Assembly: GCA_023415235.1 (NCBI GenBank)
Contig: JAEZLP010000068.1
Coordinates: 17,887 to 81,886 of the forward strand
DNA length: 64,000 bases
Origin: Bacillota bacterium
Lineage (GTDB): Bacteria; Bacillota; Clostridia; Peptostreptococcales; Anaerovoracaceae
Direction: 5' to 3'
In this document: positions 9,003 to 17,596 of the stretch, piece after piece
Position numbering within the stretch: the first letter of the stretch is position 1
Layout of the letters: each line of letters opens with the position of its first letter
Translations under genes and position numbers: made by a program
Notes under the pieces: generated by a model
The model's input: only the letters and a program-made list of their open reading frames with translations
What the model was told of the DNA's origin: nothing
Databases searched by the model: none

Positions 9003-9150
9003 TTGGGAACACCCTCTTTCATGTTAATTGGCGTTCCACCTCTCTCAAAAAAAACACAATGACGCCCGGCAAAAGCGCGGACGTCATCGTCGCTAGCAAA
9101 CGCAAAGAGCCTCCGTAGTAATCCTACGAAGGCTCCGTCGCCTGCTTTAT
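9003..9150 (-). promoter_or_regulatory. amt leader with terminator-like attenuator
   Basis: Read on the minus strand, a 12-bp hairpin (9135-9124 with 9118-9107, one wobble, 5-base loop) is followed by a second hairpin (9087-9082 with 9064-9059, plus three inner pairs) and then eight T residues (9054-9047), all before the amt start. A hairpin plus poly-T ahead of the gene is the layout of transcription attenuation. In Firmicutes, ANTAR-protein targets and riboswitches occupy such places before nitrogen genes; I cannot assign the class because the loop does not clearly match the ANTAR hexaloop. Confidence 0.6.
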
Positions 9151-9270
9151 CTAAGTTACTTTCAAATATACCAGCCTCTGGCTCCGCTGTCAACAGGAAA
9201 ATCCGTTCAGAATATTACTTCTTTATCGTTCGCGGCCGATTTGGCCGTCACGGGGCAGCCCTGCTCCCCG

Positions 9271-10980
9271 CTACCGGTTCTGGCCGGCTTGCCCCGTGCC
9301 GCCGGTGCCGCCGCCTAAGCCGCCGGCATTCACGCCCGAGCCCACGATGTTCACCAGGCCTCCCAGCCCGATGCCGCCCGCGCCCGGAGCTGGGCCGCCC
9401 AGGCCGATGCCGCCTCCTAGCCCGCTGCTGCCAGCGCTCGTGCCGCCTGCGCCTGTGCCGCCCAAGCCGCCGCCCGTGAACCCGCCAGCGCTGCCGAAGC
9501 CGCTGCCGCCCGCGAGTCCGCCGCCCAGACCGCCGCCCATGAAGCCCCCGCCTGCGCCGACGACGCCGAAGCCGCCGCCTGCGCCGGTACCGCCGAGGCC
9601 GCCGGACGCCAGCTGGCCGGCCGGGCCGACCGCGCCCGTATAGCCCGGATTGGTCGACGCCCGCACCGTCAGCACGCCGTCGACATAAGAGACGGTATAG
9701 TTCGGCGAGGCCAGCGTGCCTGTCAGGTTGATCGCATAGCTGCCCGCCGGCGAAGACGTCGTCGCCGCCGTGCCGATCGTCGTCCCGCCTGTCAGCGCGG
9801 CCGCCGTTTCGCCGCTGGCAAAGCCGCTGAAGCTATAGGTCAGCGCCGGGTTGGTCTGGCCCTGCGTCTTGCTGGCGTTGTCGGCCGTCACCTTGAGTGA
9901 AGCCGGCGTGATATTGGCCGTCGTTGCGCTCGCGGTCGCCGTGTAGTTGCCGGCGTCGGCGCCGCTCAGGGTTATGCCGCCGATATTCACCGTCTTGCCC
10001 GTGCCGGCGTTCTTATCCGCGAAATTGCCTGCGGCCCCGGCCACGCTGACCGCGTCGCCGCCGATAACCCCGGACAGCGTCGCGCCGCCGGTGTTCATGG
10101 TCGCGGCCGTCGTGCCGTCGTACACCTTGTTCGCCGCCGCCAGGCCTGTCGCCGCGATCGCCTTGCGGGCGATATCCGCCGTCGTCGTTGCCGTGGTATT
10201 GTAGGTGTAATTGTCCTTGTCCGCGCCGCTCACGCTGATGCCGCTGGCGATCACCGTCTTGCCGCTGCCGGCGTTCTTGTCGGTGAACGCCGCCGTGCCG
10301 CTCACCGTCAGGCTGTCGCCCGCCACCCGGTTGTCGCCGTACGTCACCGTGGCGGCCGTCGTGGCGTCGTACGCCTTGTTCTGGCCGCTCGCCGCGACGG
10401 TCAGGGCGCGTTTGCCGATATCCGCCGTCGTTGCCGCCGTGTTATTCGCCAGATTGTAGTTGCCCGCATCCGCGCCGCCCAGGCTGATGCCGCTCACGCT
10501 CACCGCCTTGCCGGTGCCGGCGTTCTTGTCGGCGAATGCCGCCGCCCCGCCCACCGTCAGGCTGTCGCCCGCGATGCGGTTGTCGCCGTACGTCACCGTG
10601 GCCGCCGTCGTGCCGTCGTACGTCTTGTTCTGGCCGCTCGCCGTCACGGCGATGTCGCGTTTGTTGATCGTACTCGTCGTGTTGGCGGCGTAGGTCACCG
10701 TGTAATTGTTGCCGCCGTTGCCGTCGTTCACCGTCACGTCGCCCGCCGTCACCGTCTTGTTGCCTGTCCCGGCGTTCTTGTCCGTGAACGCGAAGCTGCC
10801 GCCGCTTAAAGTGTCTGTGCCGTAAAGCTGCGTGCCGCCGGTCGCCGTCGCGCTGCCCGCCGCCGCCGTCGTGCCGTCGTACGTCTTGGTGACGTTGCCG
10901 GTGCTGATCGTCAGCGCCGCTTTGGCGATATCCGCCGTCGTCGCCGCCGTGTTGTTCGTCAGGTTGTAGTTGTCCTTGCC
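9271..10980 (-). pseudogene. YDG/MBG-repeat surface exoprotein, 5'-truncated
   Basis: The frame stays open from about 10980 down to the stop at 9271. It encodes five or more tandem repeats of roughly 80 residues with the YDG pattern (KTYDGTTAATVTYGDN...GDSLTV...FADKNAGTGK), one MBG-like unit (LKVTADNASKTQGQTNPALTYS) and a Gly-rich tail of about 120 residues. Such repeats occur in large secreted filamentous adhesins of diderm bacteria. The signal peptide and secretion domain are missing: the repeats meet unrelated coding-like DNA at about 10980, and no start with a ribosome site exists (only a bare GTG at 10752). I read it as the surviving 3' end of a larger gene. Confidence 0.65.
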
Positions 10981-11244
10981 GCGGCCGCCGCCATCGGCGG
11001 CTCCAGGCTGGTAAGCCGGATTTGGGCATTGTCCTTCAGGACGGCTGCCAGCTCGGCCAAAGGCGCGGACTTGCCGACTATTGCCACTTCCCGCGATCTT
11101 GGCACGCGCTCCACCGGCCTTTGCGAAAAATTACCGACCGTACATTCTGTCGGAAAAACAAAAAACAGGGCATAATTATATGCCCCATTTTAGCAAAAAA
11201 TTCTTTTCGCCATACTATCAAAACCGATAGTGCCCCCAAATATG
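10981..11244. other. junction sequence upstream of adhesin fragment
   Basis: About 260 bases. The minus-strand frame just before the repeats reads as protein-like text (VERVPRSREVAIVGKSAPL) but is not part of a YDG protein and has no start. This suggests a deletion fused two coding regions. An AT-rich stretch (11130-11240) separates it from the two-component genes; no promoter is clear. Confidence 0.4.
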
Positions 11245-11877
11245 TTACTGTACCAGGCGGGCCGCATGGGCCAGTAGCTGCGCCCGGTTCGCCAGGTGGA
11301 GCTTGCCGAGGATCTCGTTCACATGGTAGCGGACCGTGATCTCCCTGATACCCAGGGCGGCGCCGATTTCCTTGTAAGTCATACCCTCGGCCAGCATTCT
11401 CAGCACCTCGCCCTGACGGGCGCTCAGCGCCGGCCGCTCAGCTGCCGCCTCCGGCTCCCGTTCGCGACCGGCAAACTCGCGCAGAATGCGCCTGGCCATA
11501 CCGGGAGCCAGCGGCGCTTCCCCGGCGGCCAGCCGCCGCAGTTCGGCCAGGAACAGTGGCGCCGCCATGCCCTTCAGCAGATATCCCGACGCCCCCGCCC
11601 GGATGGCGGCGAACAGATGCTCATCGTCTTCGGAAACCGACAGCATCACGATCTCGATTTCCGGGAAGTCCCGCTTTATCAGCCTGGTGGCTTCGATGCC
11701 GTCGCAGCCGGCCATCTGCACATCCATAACGATCATGTCCGGCCGCAGCATCTCCACCTTCACCACAGCCTCCAGGCCGTCGCCGGCCGTTCCCGCGACC
11801 TCGACGCCGTTATCCTGCAGGTACCCCTTCAACTCTTCGATATATAGGCGGTTGTCATCCACCAGCAATAGCCTCAT
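11245..11877 (-). CDS. response regulator, NarL/LuxR type
   Basis: A 210-residue transcription factor. Receiver domain at residues 1-120 with the acidic pocket Asp7/Asp8, phospho-acceptor Asp52 (DMIVMDVQMAGCDG) and Lys near 102. A LuxR-type helix-turn-helix occupies about 145-205 (LSARQGEVLRMLAEGMTYKEIGA, then VRYHVNEILGKLHLANR). The start ATG overlaps the end of the kinase gene by four bases, so the two are translationally coupled and are a cognate pair. Target genes are unknown; the pair is convergent with nothing and divergent from the nitrilase gene. Confidence 0.9.
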   Translation of the reverse strand: MRLLLVDDNRLYIEELKGYLQDNGVEVAGTAGDGLEAVVKVEMLRPDMIVMDVQMAGCDGIEATRLIKRDFPEIEIVMLSVSEDDEHLFAAIRAGASGYLLKGMAAPLFLAELRRLAAGEAPLAPGMARRILREFAGREREPEAAAERPALSARQGEVLRMLAEGMTYKEIGAALGIREITVRYHVNEILGKLHLANRAQLLAHAARLVQ

Positions 11878-12884
11878 CCTTGCGCTTCCCCCTGCCCCGG
11901 CGGCAGCCAGACGGTCACCCTCGTTCCGGCGCCCGGCGCCGACTCTATCTCCAGTCTACCGCCGATCTCACCGGCCCGCTCCTGCATAACGCCCAGACCG
12001 TGGCGATTTTCTCCCGCGGCCAGCGCTGCCTCCGCGGCAAAGCCGCAGCCGTCGTCCTCGATGACCACCGCCGCCTCGCCGCCGGCCGCCCGCAGCGACA
12101 CCTTGACCTGACTGGCGCTGGCGTGTTTGCGGGTATTGGCCATAGCCTCCTGGATGATCCGCAGCAGCTGCAGCTCGGCGGCCGGCGGAAGCCGGTCCGC
12201 CGTTTCCGGGTCGACAGTCAGGCGGGCGGCTATCCCGTACGTGTCCTCGTACCACTGCATAAACTCGCCCAGTGTCGCCGCAAACCCTTTGCGGGAAGCC
12301 GCCTTCAGTCCGGCGAGCGATTCGCGCACGCCGCGGTCGAAGTCGTCGCTAAGCCCGATCAGCTTCTCCAGCCTGGCGTCGGCCTCGGCCAGGCGCTCTC
12401 CGGCCAGGAGGTCCCGCACCTGTTGATACTGGAGCTTCAGATACCCCCACACCTGGCCCGGCCCTTCGTGCAGCTCCCGTCGCAGCCGGTCCCGTTCCGC
12501 CATTATCGACAGCGCCTTTTCCTGGTCGATAATTTTGGCCTGGGCCTGCTTCAGCATCGTAACGTCATGGAAAACGATCGCCTTGCCGATATTAATGTTG
12601 CCCCAGCCTGTCAGCGGCGTTACGTGGTACGAATAATGCCCGCTGCCCTCCAGCCGGATTTCCCCCTCCGTCGCCTTCTTTATCGCCAGCAGCGCGGCCA
12701 TTTCCGGCCAGGACGCGAAAGCCTCCGCGAAATGGCGGCCGGTTAAGCCCGGGGCTTTTTGGCCGAACCGCCGCTGGGCGGACGGATTGAGTTCCATTAT
12801 ATAACCCTGGTCGTCGGTGATTATCAGACTGTCGTCGATATTGCCGATAACGGTTGACTCGGCCAGCGACATCATGTTGAGCAC
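11874..12884 (-). CDS. sensor histidine kinase, PAS and catalytic part (split gene, C-terminal piece)
   Basis: 336 residues read from a GTG. A PAS domain (about 10-115, VIGNIDDSLIITDDQGYIMELNPSA) is followed by a HisKA_3 dimerisation region with the H-box ERDRLRRELHEGPGQV and an HATPase_c domain (N-box IIQEAMANTRKHA, G1 DDGCGF, G2 HGLGVMQERA). HisKA_3 kinases normally phosphorylate NarL-type regulators, matching the next gene. In this frame the codons before the GTG read SSLR, the expected continuation of the membrane piece at 12892-13596; one extra G in the GTGGG run there explains the break. So this is the back half of one kinase. Confidence 0.85.
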   Translation of the reverse strand: MLNMMSLAESTVIGNIDDSLIITDDQGYIMELNPSAQRRFGQKAPGLTGRHFAEAFASWPEMAALLAIKKATEGEIRLEGSGHYSYHVTPLTGWGNINIGKAIVFHDVTMLKQAQAKIIDQEKALSIMAERDRLRRELHEGPGQVWGYLKLQYQQVRDLLAGERLAEADARLEKLIGLSDDFDRGVRESLAGLKAASRKGFAATLGEFMQWYEDTYGIAARLTVDPETADRLPPAAELQLLRIIQEAMANTRKHASASQVKVSLRAAGGEAAVVIEDDGCGFAAEAALAAGENRHGLGVMQERAGEIGGRLEIESAPGAGTRVTVWLPPGQGEAQG

Positions 12885-12891
12885 CCGCAGG

Positions 12892-13596
12892 CTAGACCCA
12901 CGTCCAGACCACGCCGCTCAGCATGAAGCCCAGCGGCAGCGGCGGGATGGCGGCGGCCTGCTGGTCTACGGCCCACATGGCGTGCCCGGCTATCGACATC
13001 AGGGGAGCGACCGGCAGCGCCGCGAGCTGCCACCGCCGCAGCCCCGATGCCTTGCACGCCCAAAAAACGCACATAACGCTGACAAATACAAACTGAAGAT
13101 AGGCTGCCCCGATAGCGGCCCAGTAGATCGGCCCGCGGATAATGCCGAAGGCCGCCCCGTCGCGGATAACGCCGCGCCAGAATAAGCCGTGCCACTCGTT
13201 GGTCGCCAACGCCAGGATAAGCGCGGCGGACAACGCGACAAGCGCCGCGAAAATCGCCAGGTTGCGCCGCGTTATTTGGCCGGCGACACTAATCACCAGC
13301 ATAAAATAAGCCGGTAGTATAACCAACGAGCACAACTGCTGGATTTTGACCCACAGCAGCTTGTCCTCCGGCGCGGGGCTGACGGTCACCATAACAAGCG
13401 CGAGCAGGATAAACGCCCTCGCTAAAAGGCCGATAACCCAGCACAGCGCCGCCGGCGTCCGCCGGTACTGCAAAACGTATCCGGCCAGTGCCAGCAGCAC
13501 GGCCGCTGCCAGCAGATAGAACCAGATATCGTTTATCGGGTGATAGATCATAAAATCGCGCGGCGATCCGCCGCCGTCGGCTGTGACAAGGCGCAT
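12892..13596 (-). CDS. sensor histidine kinase, membrane part (split gene, N-terminal piece)
   Basis: 234 residues with seven hydrophobic helices, matching the 7TM sensor module found at the N-terminus of many Firmicute kinases. The ATG at 13596 has TAGGAG six bases upstream. It ends abruptly at VVWTWV-stop, exactly where such modules run into a short linker and a PAS domain, and the PAS domain follows eight bases later in another frame. The pair is best annotated as one frameshifted gene spanning 11874-13596. Either an indel error or a recent inactivation is possible. Confidence 0.8.
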   Translation of the reverse strand: MRLVTADGGGSPRDFMIYHPINDIWFYLLAAAVLLALAGYVLQYRRTPAALCWVIGLLARAFILLALVMVTVSPAPEDKLLWVKIQQLCSLVILPAYFMLVISVAGQITRRNLAIFAALVALSAALILALATNEWHGLFWRGVIRDGAAFGIIRGPIYWAAIGAAYLQFVFVSVMCVFWACKASGLRRWQLAALPVAPLMSIAGHAMWAVDQQAAAIPPLPLGFMLSGVVWTWV

Positions 13597-13717
13597 TTGG
13601 CTCCTACCCTTATGCCTGAAATCGCGGGCGGCATATCAATATATTCTTCGGCATTATTCAACAAATAGCCGGCATTTCCTTTATAAACTCCGTCTACCAG
13701 CTTTGCCGCCGTCATAT

Positions 13718-13746
13718 TTGACATTTCCTCCCGCCTCTGCCATACT
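13718..13746 (+). promoter_or_regulatory. sigma-70/A type promoter of hydrolase gene
   Basis: TTGACA at 13718-13723, a 17-base spacer and CATACT at 13741-13746. It sits 34 bases before the ATG at 13780, with AGGAGG between. Confidence 0.7.
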
Positions 13747-13779
13747 CATTTATGAACCGTAAACAAAGGAGGGGCGCGC

Positions 13780-14595
13780 ATGGCCGCTGTCCTCAGGGTG
13801 GGCGCCGTCGCCTGTCCCGCAAAAGTCAACGCCGTCGAAGAAAACCTCGCCGCCGCCGCCGTCTGGGCCGAAAAAGCGGCCGCCGCAAAGCTCGACCTGC
13901 TGCTCTTTCCCGAACTAAGCCTCACCGGCTACCGCACCAACGGCGATGAAGCCGCCCCCCTCGAAGCCGGCCACCCCGTCCTCGCCAGAATGGCGGCCCT
14001 GGCCGCCTCTTCCGGCGTCGTCCTCGCCGCCGGCCTCGCCTGGCGCGAAGGGGCCGCAAAATACATCGCCCACGGCCTGTGGCAGCCTGACGGCGCATTC
14101 CATCTATATAAGAAAACCCACCTCGGCCAGCGCGAACGCCGCGAATACGCCGCCGGCGACGATCTGCCCGTCTTTACCCTCCCGAAAGTCATCGGCGGCG
14201 TCCAGCTTTGTCTCGAGCAGCACTACCCGGAGATAACCCAGACCCTCGTCCTCAAAGGCGCCCAACTCATCCTCTGTCCCCACGCGACCCCGCGCCTCGG
14301 CCCCGCCGACCGCCGCGAAAGCTGGCACATCTCCCTCCGCGCCCGCGCCTACGACAACTGCGTCTACGTCCTCGCCGCCAACCAGGTCGGCGACAACGGC
14401 CAGGGTACCGTCTACCACGGCGGCGCCATCCTCGTCAGCCCGGCCGGCAAAGTGCTCGCCGAAGACTTCTCCGGCCACCCTGCCATGATAACCGGCGAAA
14501 TCGACCTCGACCAGGTCGTCGACGTGCGCGCCACCCCCCAGGGAATGTGCCGCCGCTTCTACGCCTCAGAACGCCGCCCTGAACTTTACATTTGA
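13780..14595 (+). CDS. carbon-nitrogen hydrolase (nitrilase family)
   Basis: A 271-residue cytoplasmic amidase/nitrilase-superfamily enzyme. The Glu-Lys-Cys catalytic triad is visible: Glu45 in LLFPELSLTGY, Lys112 in LYKKTHLG and Cys144 in VQLCLEQHYPE. The Cys motif is unusual (LCLEQ rather than the common CYD), so the substrate group is uncertain; it could be an amidase, omega-amidase-like or carbamoylase enzyme. The ATG at 13780 follows AGGAGG. It is monocistronic with its own promoter and lies just before selC. Confidence 0.82.
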   Translation: MAAVLRVGAVACPAKVNAVEENLAAAAVWAEKAAAAKLDLLLFPELSLTGYRTNGDEAAPLEAGHPVLARMAALAASSGVVLAAGLAWREGAAKYIAHGLWQPDGAFHLYKKTHLGQRERREYAAGDDLPVFTLPKVIGGVQLCLEQHYPEITQTLVLKGAQLILCPHATPRLGPADRRESWHISLRARAYDNCVYVLAANQVGDNGQGTVYHGGAILVSPAGKVLAEDFSGHPAMITGEIDLDQVVDVRATPQGMCRRFYASERRPELYI

Positions 14596-14652
14596 ATAAA
14601 TTATGTTAAAAAAACAGGAATAAATAACCTGATGGCCGAAATGCCAGAATAG

Positions 14653-14660
14653 TGTATAAT
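14653..14660 (+). promoter_or_regulatory. candidate -10 box upstream of selC
   Basis: TATAAT at 14655-14660, preceded by TG. It lies 68 bases before selC. No good -35 is seen at the right spacing. The following DNA carries short repeats of ATGCCAGA/ATGTCAGA (14641-14726). Confidence 0.4.
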
Positions 14661-14727
14661 AAAATGTACGACAAACTGTCAGATCTAATGTCAGAGTAAA
14701 TGTTCGCTAATGCCAGATAATGCCAGT

Positions 14728-14824
14728 GGGGGCGGATGGGGCCTGGTGGCTCCTGCGGTCTTCAAAACCGTTTTTGCGGCGTTAATCCGTCGCAGGTGGG
14801 TTCGATTCCTACACGCTCCCGCCA
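14728..14824 (+). tRNA. selC: tRNA-Sec (UCA)
   Basis: Selenocysteine tRNA of 97 bases with encoded CCA. The acceptor arm GGGGGCG (14728-14734) pairs with CGCTCCC (14814-14820). The anticodon loop CTTCAAA carries TCA, the UGA-reading anticodon. A long variable arm (about 14771-14795) and the T-arm GTGGG-TTCGATT-CCTAC (14796-14812) are clear. This means the cell can insert selenocysteine, which supports reading the in-frame UGA at 40259 as Sec. The accessory region starts right after it, so selC may be an integration site, as in many bacteria. Confidence 0.95.
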
Positions 14825-14837
14825 CAATAAACTCAAG

Positions 14838-14870
14838 GCTTCCGAGGTTTTTGACCTCGGAAGCTTTTTT
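14838..14870 (+). terminator. selC terminator
   Basis: GCTTCCGAGGT (14838-14848) pairs perfectly with ACCTCGGAAGC (14854-14864), followed by TTTTTT. Confidence 0.88.
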
Positions 14871-14885
14871 GTTTTTTCGGCCGTC

Positions 14886-14909
14886 TGCGTAACGATTTGC
14901 GTAACGATT
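14886..14909 (+). repeat. tandem 12-mer TGCGTAACGATT x2
   Basis: Two head-to-tail copies of TGCGTAACGATT just after the selC terminator. Near-identical tandems (TGCGGAACGATT x2) occur at 34636 and 54612. Confidence 0.7.
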
Positions 14910-15036
14910 GTCCAACATAGATCGTATAAAGCCAAAAAGATTTTATAGAATAAAAAAACGCTACTGCCTAAAACCAATGAATAGAAAGGGACTTGAACGG
15001 AGTTTAACTCCCCGCACTCATTTATGAATATCTGGT

Positions 15037-15063
15037 AGAATTGACACTAGCAGTGTCAATTCT
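15037..15063. promoter_or_regulatory. perfect 12-bp palindrome, candidate operator
   Basis: AGAATTGACACT (15037-15048) and AGTGTCAATTCT (15052-15063) with a 3-base centre. No T-run follows, so it is more like a protein-binding dyad than a terminator. It lies 228 bases before the first gene of the accessory cassette. Nothing else is recognised in 14910-15290. Confidence 0.5.
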
Positions 15064-15290
15064 GGCTGATGAGGCAACCATAAATATATTATGCCAGTGC
15101 TGTTAAATAGACTGCAAGGGTATTCATTATCGGGGAAGACAGATTGATTTGGCTCCTTCGCAGGTTATTATCCTGATTTGTAGAACTCTCCAGACAGATA
15201 GCGGTATTCGAACCTTGGGTTGCATAACGAAGGGTATAAGGTTAATTCTTGAAGCTGAAAATTGATTAGTGATGATAAGGAGGTTAACTG

Positions 15291-16463
15291 GTGAAAGTAG
15301 CATTTCATTTCAATGCAGATGATGATTCTTTGGGCGGTTATTACGGTTTCCCTATAAAAGTATTTTTCTTTCGAACCATTCTCAAACATCGTACTTTGAA
15401 TATATCCACTAAAATCTTTATAGGAGATTTGCTTCTACATAATCTTGCAATGGATGTAACACGTGATGGAGATACAGAAACACATACATTTAATCCACAA
15501 AAGTATGATATAGCTTTTGAAAGATGGATTAATCCCGGCGGACATGTTTGGCGGCAATTCAATTGGGAGAGCCTAGAGAGTGCATATAGGTCAAATATCT
15601 ATGTATTATGTTTGGAAAGTGTAGACTCTCAAACGGCAAATTACTTGCATGAAGAACTAATCGGTTTCTCACCTTATCTGGGAGCTATGGAAGTTGATGA
15701 CAGCTCAGTTGTCCATTGGCATTTATATTCAAACTCTTTAATTCCCGCTTTTCGGGTGATAAACAGGGAGCTTTATCTTTTCTGGGATGGGTATAATGAA
15801 GACACTAAACAAACGGGTTTACAAGATGATTTTGAAAAAATTGGTTTCGCTAAAGTTTGTTTTGAGAGTCTAGAAGGCAAGTATAGCATTTTTGATCAAT
15901 ACCATAATTATGAACACGCAAGACGAATTGCCGAGTGGAAAACAAGGTGTGGTAATTTGCTGGCTTTTATGGCAGATGACGTTGTATCCCGCCTGACTGA
16001 TGTTGCGCCCGACTTAGGCGATCGACTATGGTCTATGTTAAAAACGTTCGAGGAGGCTGAAACAAACGAACAATACGCTCAAGTTACAGCCTCATGTAGA
16101 AGAATAATTGAGTATATTTCAGATGTCCTATTTCCCCCTGTAGAAGGAACAGATTCTGAACGGAAACTGGAACGGAAACACTATAGGAATAGATTGTTAG
16201 CCTTTGCTGATATTGAAAGAAAGAGTGATGCGAATATCGATTTAATTGTAGCCAGCACGGAAATGTTAAGTTCGCAAATTGAGAAGTTATCTGAGTTATC
16301 GAATAAGGGTGTCCATACCGAAGTTTATCGTCATGAGGCTAGGAGATGTCTGCTTCGGACACTTATGCTTTTGGATGATATTATATCGCTAAAAAGAAAT
16401 GCATTTCCGATTAAGCCTAAACTCGATTTTGAAGAAATTTTGAGTTTAGTGAGGGCCAGATGA
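15291..16463 (+). CDS. unknown protein with helical HEPN-like C-terminal region
   Basis: A 390-residue protein that I do not recognise. The GTG start at 15291 has AAGGAGG at the right distance. The N-terminal 200 residues look mixed alpha/beta (MKVAFHFNADDDSLGGYYGFP); the C-terminal ~160 residues are all-helical, ending in a pattern (IEKLSELSNKGVHTEVYRHE, then a hydrophobic helix) similar to the last helices of some HEPN/DUF4145-like domains. It is AT-rich, 18 bases before the next gene, and begins an operon with a second unknown protein and a tRNA-like RNA. A defence or toxin role is inference from context only. Confidence 0.6.
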   Translation: MKVAFHFNADDDSLGGYYGFPIKVFFFRTILKHRTLNISTKIFIGDLLLHNLAMDVTRDGDTETHTFNPQKYDIAFERWINPGGHVWRQFNWESLESAYRSNIYVLCLESVDSQTANYLHEELIGFSPYLGAMEVDDSSVVHWHLYSNSLIPAFRVINRELYLFWDGYNEDTKQTGLQDDFEKIGFAKVCFESLEGKYSIFDQYHNYEHARRIAEWKTRCGNLLAFMADDVVSRLTDVAPDLGDRLWSMLKTFEEAETNEQYAQVTASCRRIIEYISDVLFPPVEGTDSERKLERKHYRNRLLAFADIERKSDANIDLIVASTEMLSSQIEKLSELSNKGVHTEVYRHEARRCLLRTLMLLDDIISLKRNAFPIKPKLDFEEILSLVRAR

Positions 16464-16481
16464 GTCGCATAGGGAGGCTTT

Positions 16482-17426
16482 ATGGTTTTTTTTAAATCAT
16501 CTAGAGAAGCTTTAGCCGAAATAACTAGGTTGTATGATTTTATTTGGCCAACTGTTGCAGCGATGTGGAATTTACGTTGGCAGGTTAAAGGGTACGTATT
16601 GGTTAATCCTGAAGCGACTCAACAAGAGCTTATTAATCGATTCGTTAAAGGTAGTGGAGTGAATAGCGTTAATTTTAAAGCATCAATTATTGAGCGCGAT
16701 TGGGAAGATCAATTGCAAGATTTTGCGCAGATATTACTGACGAATATTTTTGCCATTCACGAATCATGGCTTGCTGAAATTATGAATGTACTAGACCCTC
16801 CTCGATTACCTGGAGTAAAGATTAGTTATGCAAAAGAGATGGAATTTCCAACAAATGGTCCAACGGGAATCTTATATGCGATTGGTAGTTTATGTTCAAA
16901 TGAGTCAACAATGCTAAAGAATGCCTTTTATGCACAGCTATTAACTGATTCCAAAAATTCGATTGCTAATTTGGACAATTTACTTAAGTGTTATCGTTTC
17001 TTTAAAGAGTGTCGTAATTGTTGTATTCATCATGGTGGGTATGCTAACGCTAGGCTTGTTGCACGCTACCAAGAGTTCGCAGCTGTTTCGTCTCCAGCAC
17101 GTTTAGATGTTAAGGAAGTACCGAGACATAGCTCGGTATCATTAAATGACAAGGTGAAGCTTGATCTAAGGGGGGTGGTTGGATTCAGTGATGTAGTTAT
17201 TAGAATTATTACGACCTGTGATGCTGAACTGGCAAGGTCAATTTATGCTGAAAAGGAGTTTGAGAGCGTTTATACAGAAAAGGGACAACGCGGCAGAACT
17301 TTAAAAAAAGATCCGACCGAAAGATCTAAGCAAGTCTCTAGATACGTCCGGAGAATTGGTTATCCTGTTCCACTAGTAACCAACGACATCGAACAATTCC
17401 TTTTACAAAAACATCTTGTCTATTAA
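16482..17426 (+). CDS. HEPN-like protein, possible RNase
   Basis: A 314-residue, mostly helical protein. Residues near 170-190 contain FFKECRNCCIHHGGYAN, an R-N-x4-type motif ending in His-His, which fits the R-x4-6-H catalytic signature of HEPN ribonucleases found in toxin-antitoxin and phage-defence systems. The ATG at 16482 follows AGGGAGG. It ends 24 bases before the tRNA-like RNA at 17451, so the RNA is probably on the same transcript, closed by the terminator at 17597. No close family is recognised; the HEPN reading rests on one motif and the helical character. Confidence 0.6.
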   Translation: MVFFKSSREALAEITRLYDFIWPTVAAMWNLRWQVKGYVLVNPEATQQELINRFVKGSGVNSVNFKASIIERDWEDQLQDFAQILLTNIFAIHESWLAEIMNVLDPPRLPGVKISYAKEMEFPTNGPTGILYAIGSLCSNESTMLKNAFYAQLLTDSKNSIANLDNLLKCYRFFKECRNCCIHHGGYANARLVARYQEFAAVSSPARLDVKEVPRHSSVSLNDKVKLDLRGVVGFSDVVIRIITTCDAELARSIYAEKEFESVYTEKGQRGRTLKKDPTERSKQVSRYVRRIGYPVPLVTNDIEQFLLQKHLVY

Positions 17427-17450
17427 AGTTGTAACACGTAAAATATTAAT

Positions 17451-17555
17451 GAGGGCGTAGTTCAATGGCTGAACACACCTTTTTAAGGTATACCTATTCT
17501 ATTAATGGGTATAGCTTGAAGAGGTGGTATGTGGGTTCGAGTCCCATCGCCCTCA
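17451..17555 (+). ncRNA. tRNA-like RNA with a 23-bp anticodon arm
   Basis: A complete tRNA elbow is present: acceptor GAGGGCG (17451-17457) with CGCCCTC (17548-17554), T8-A9, D-arm GTTC-AATGGCT-GAAC, and T-arm GTGGG-TTCGAGT-CCCAT. Positions U8, A14, G18G19, G53, UUC and A58 are all kept, and discriminator A73 follows; CCA is not encoded. Where a 7-base anticodon loop should be, there are 41 bases between CACCT (17476-17480) and AGGTG (17522-17526). These fold back on themselves: 17476-17498 pairs with 17504-17526 over 23 positions with one G-G mismatch and three G-U pairs, leaving the loop CTATT. It is either an intron-bearing tRNA, a broken tRNA, or a tRNA mimic. Removing 34 bases would leave a normal 7-base loop. 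Confidence 0.75.
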
Positions 17556-17596
17556 TCAACATTTGTTGTTATTAATTGATTAGGATTAGAAGCGAG

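Noticed and set aside
17451..17555. Group I intron in the tRNA
   Set aside because: The insertion is about 34 bases, far too short, and has no group I core.
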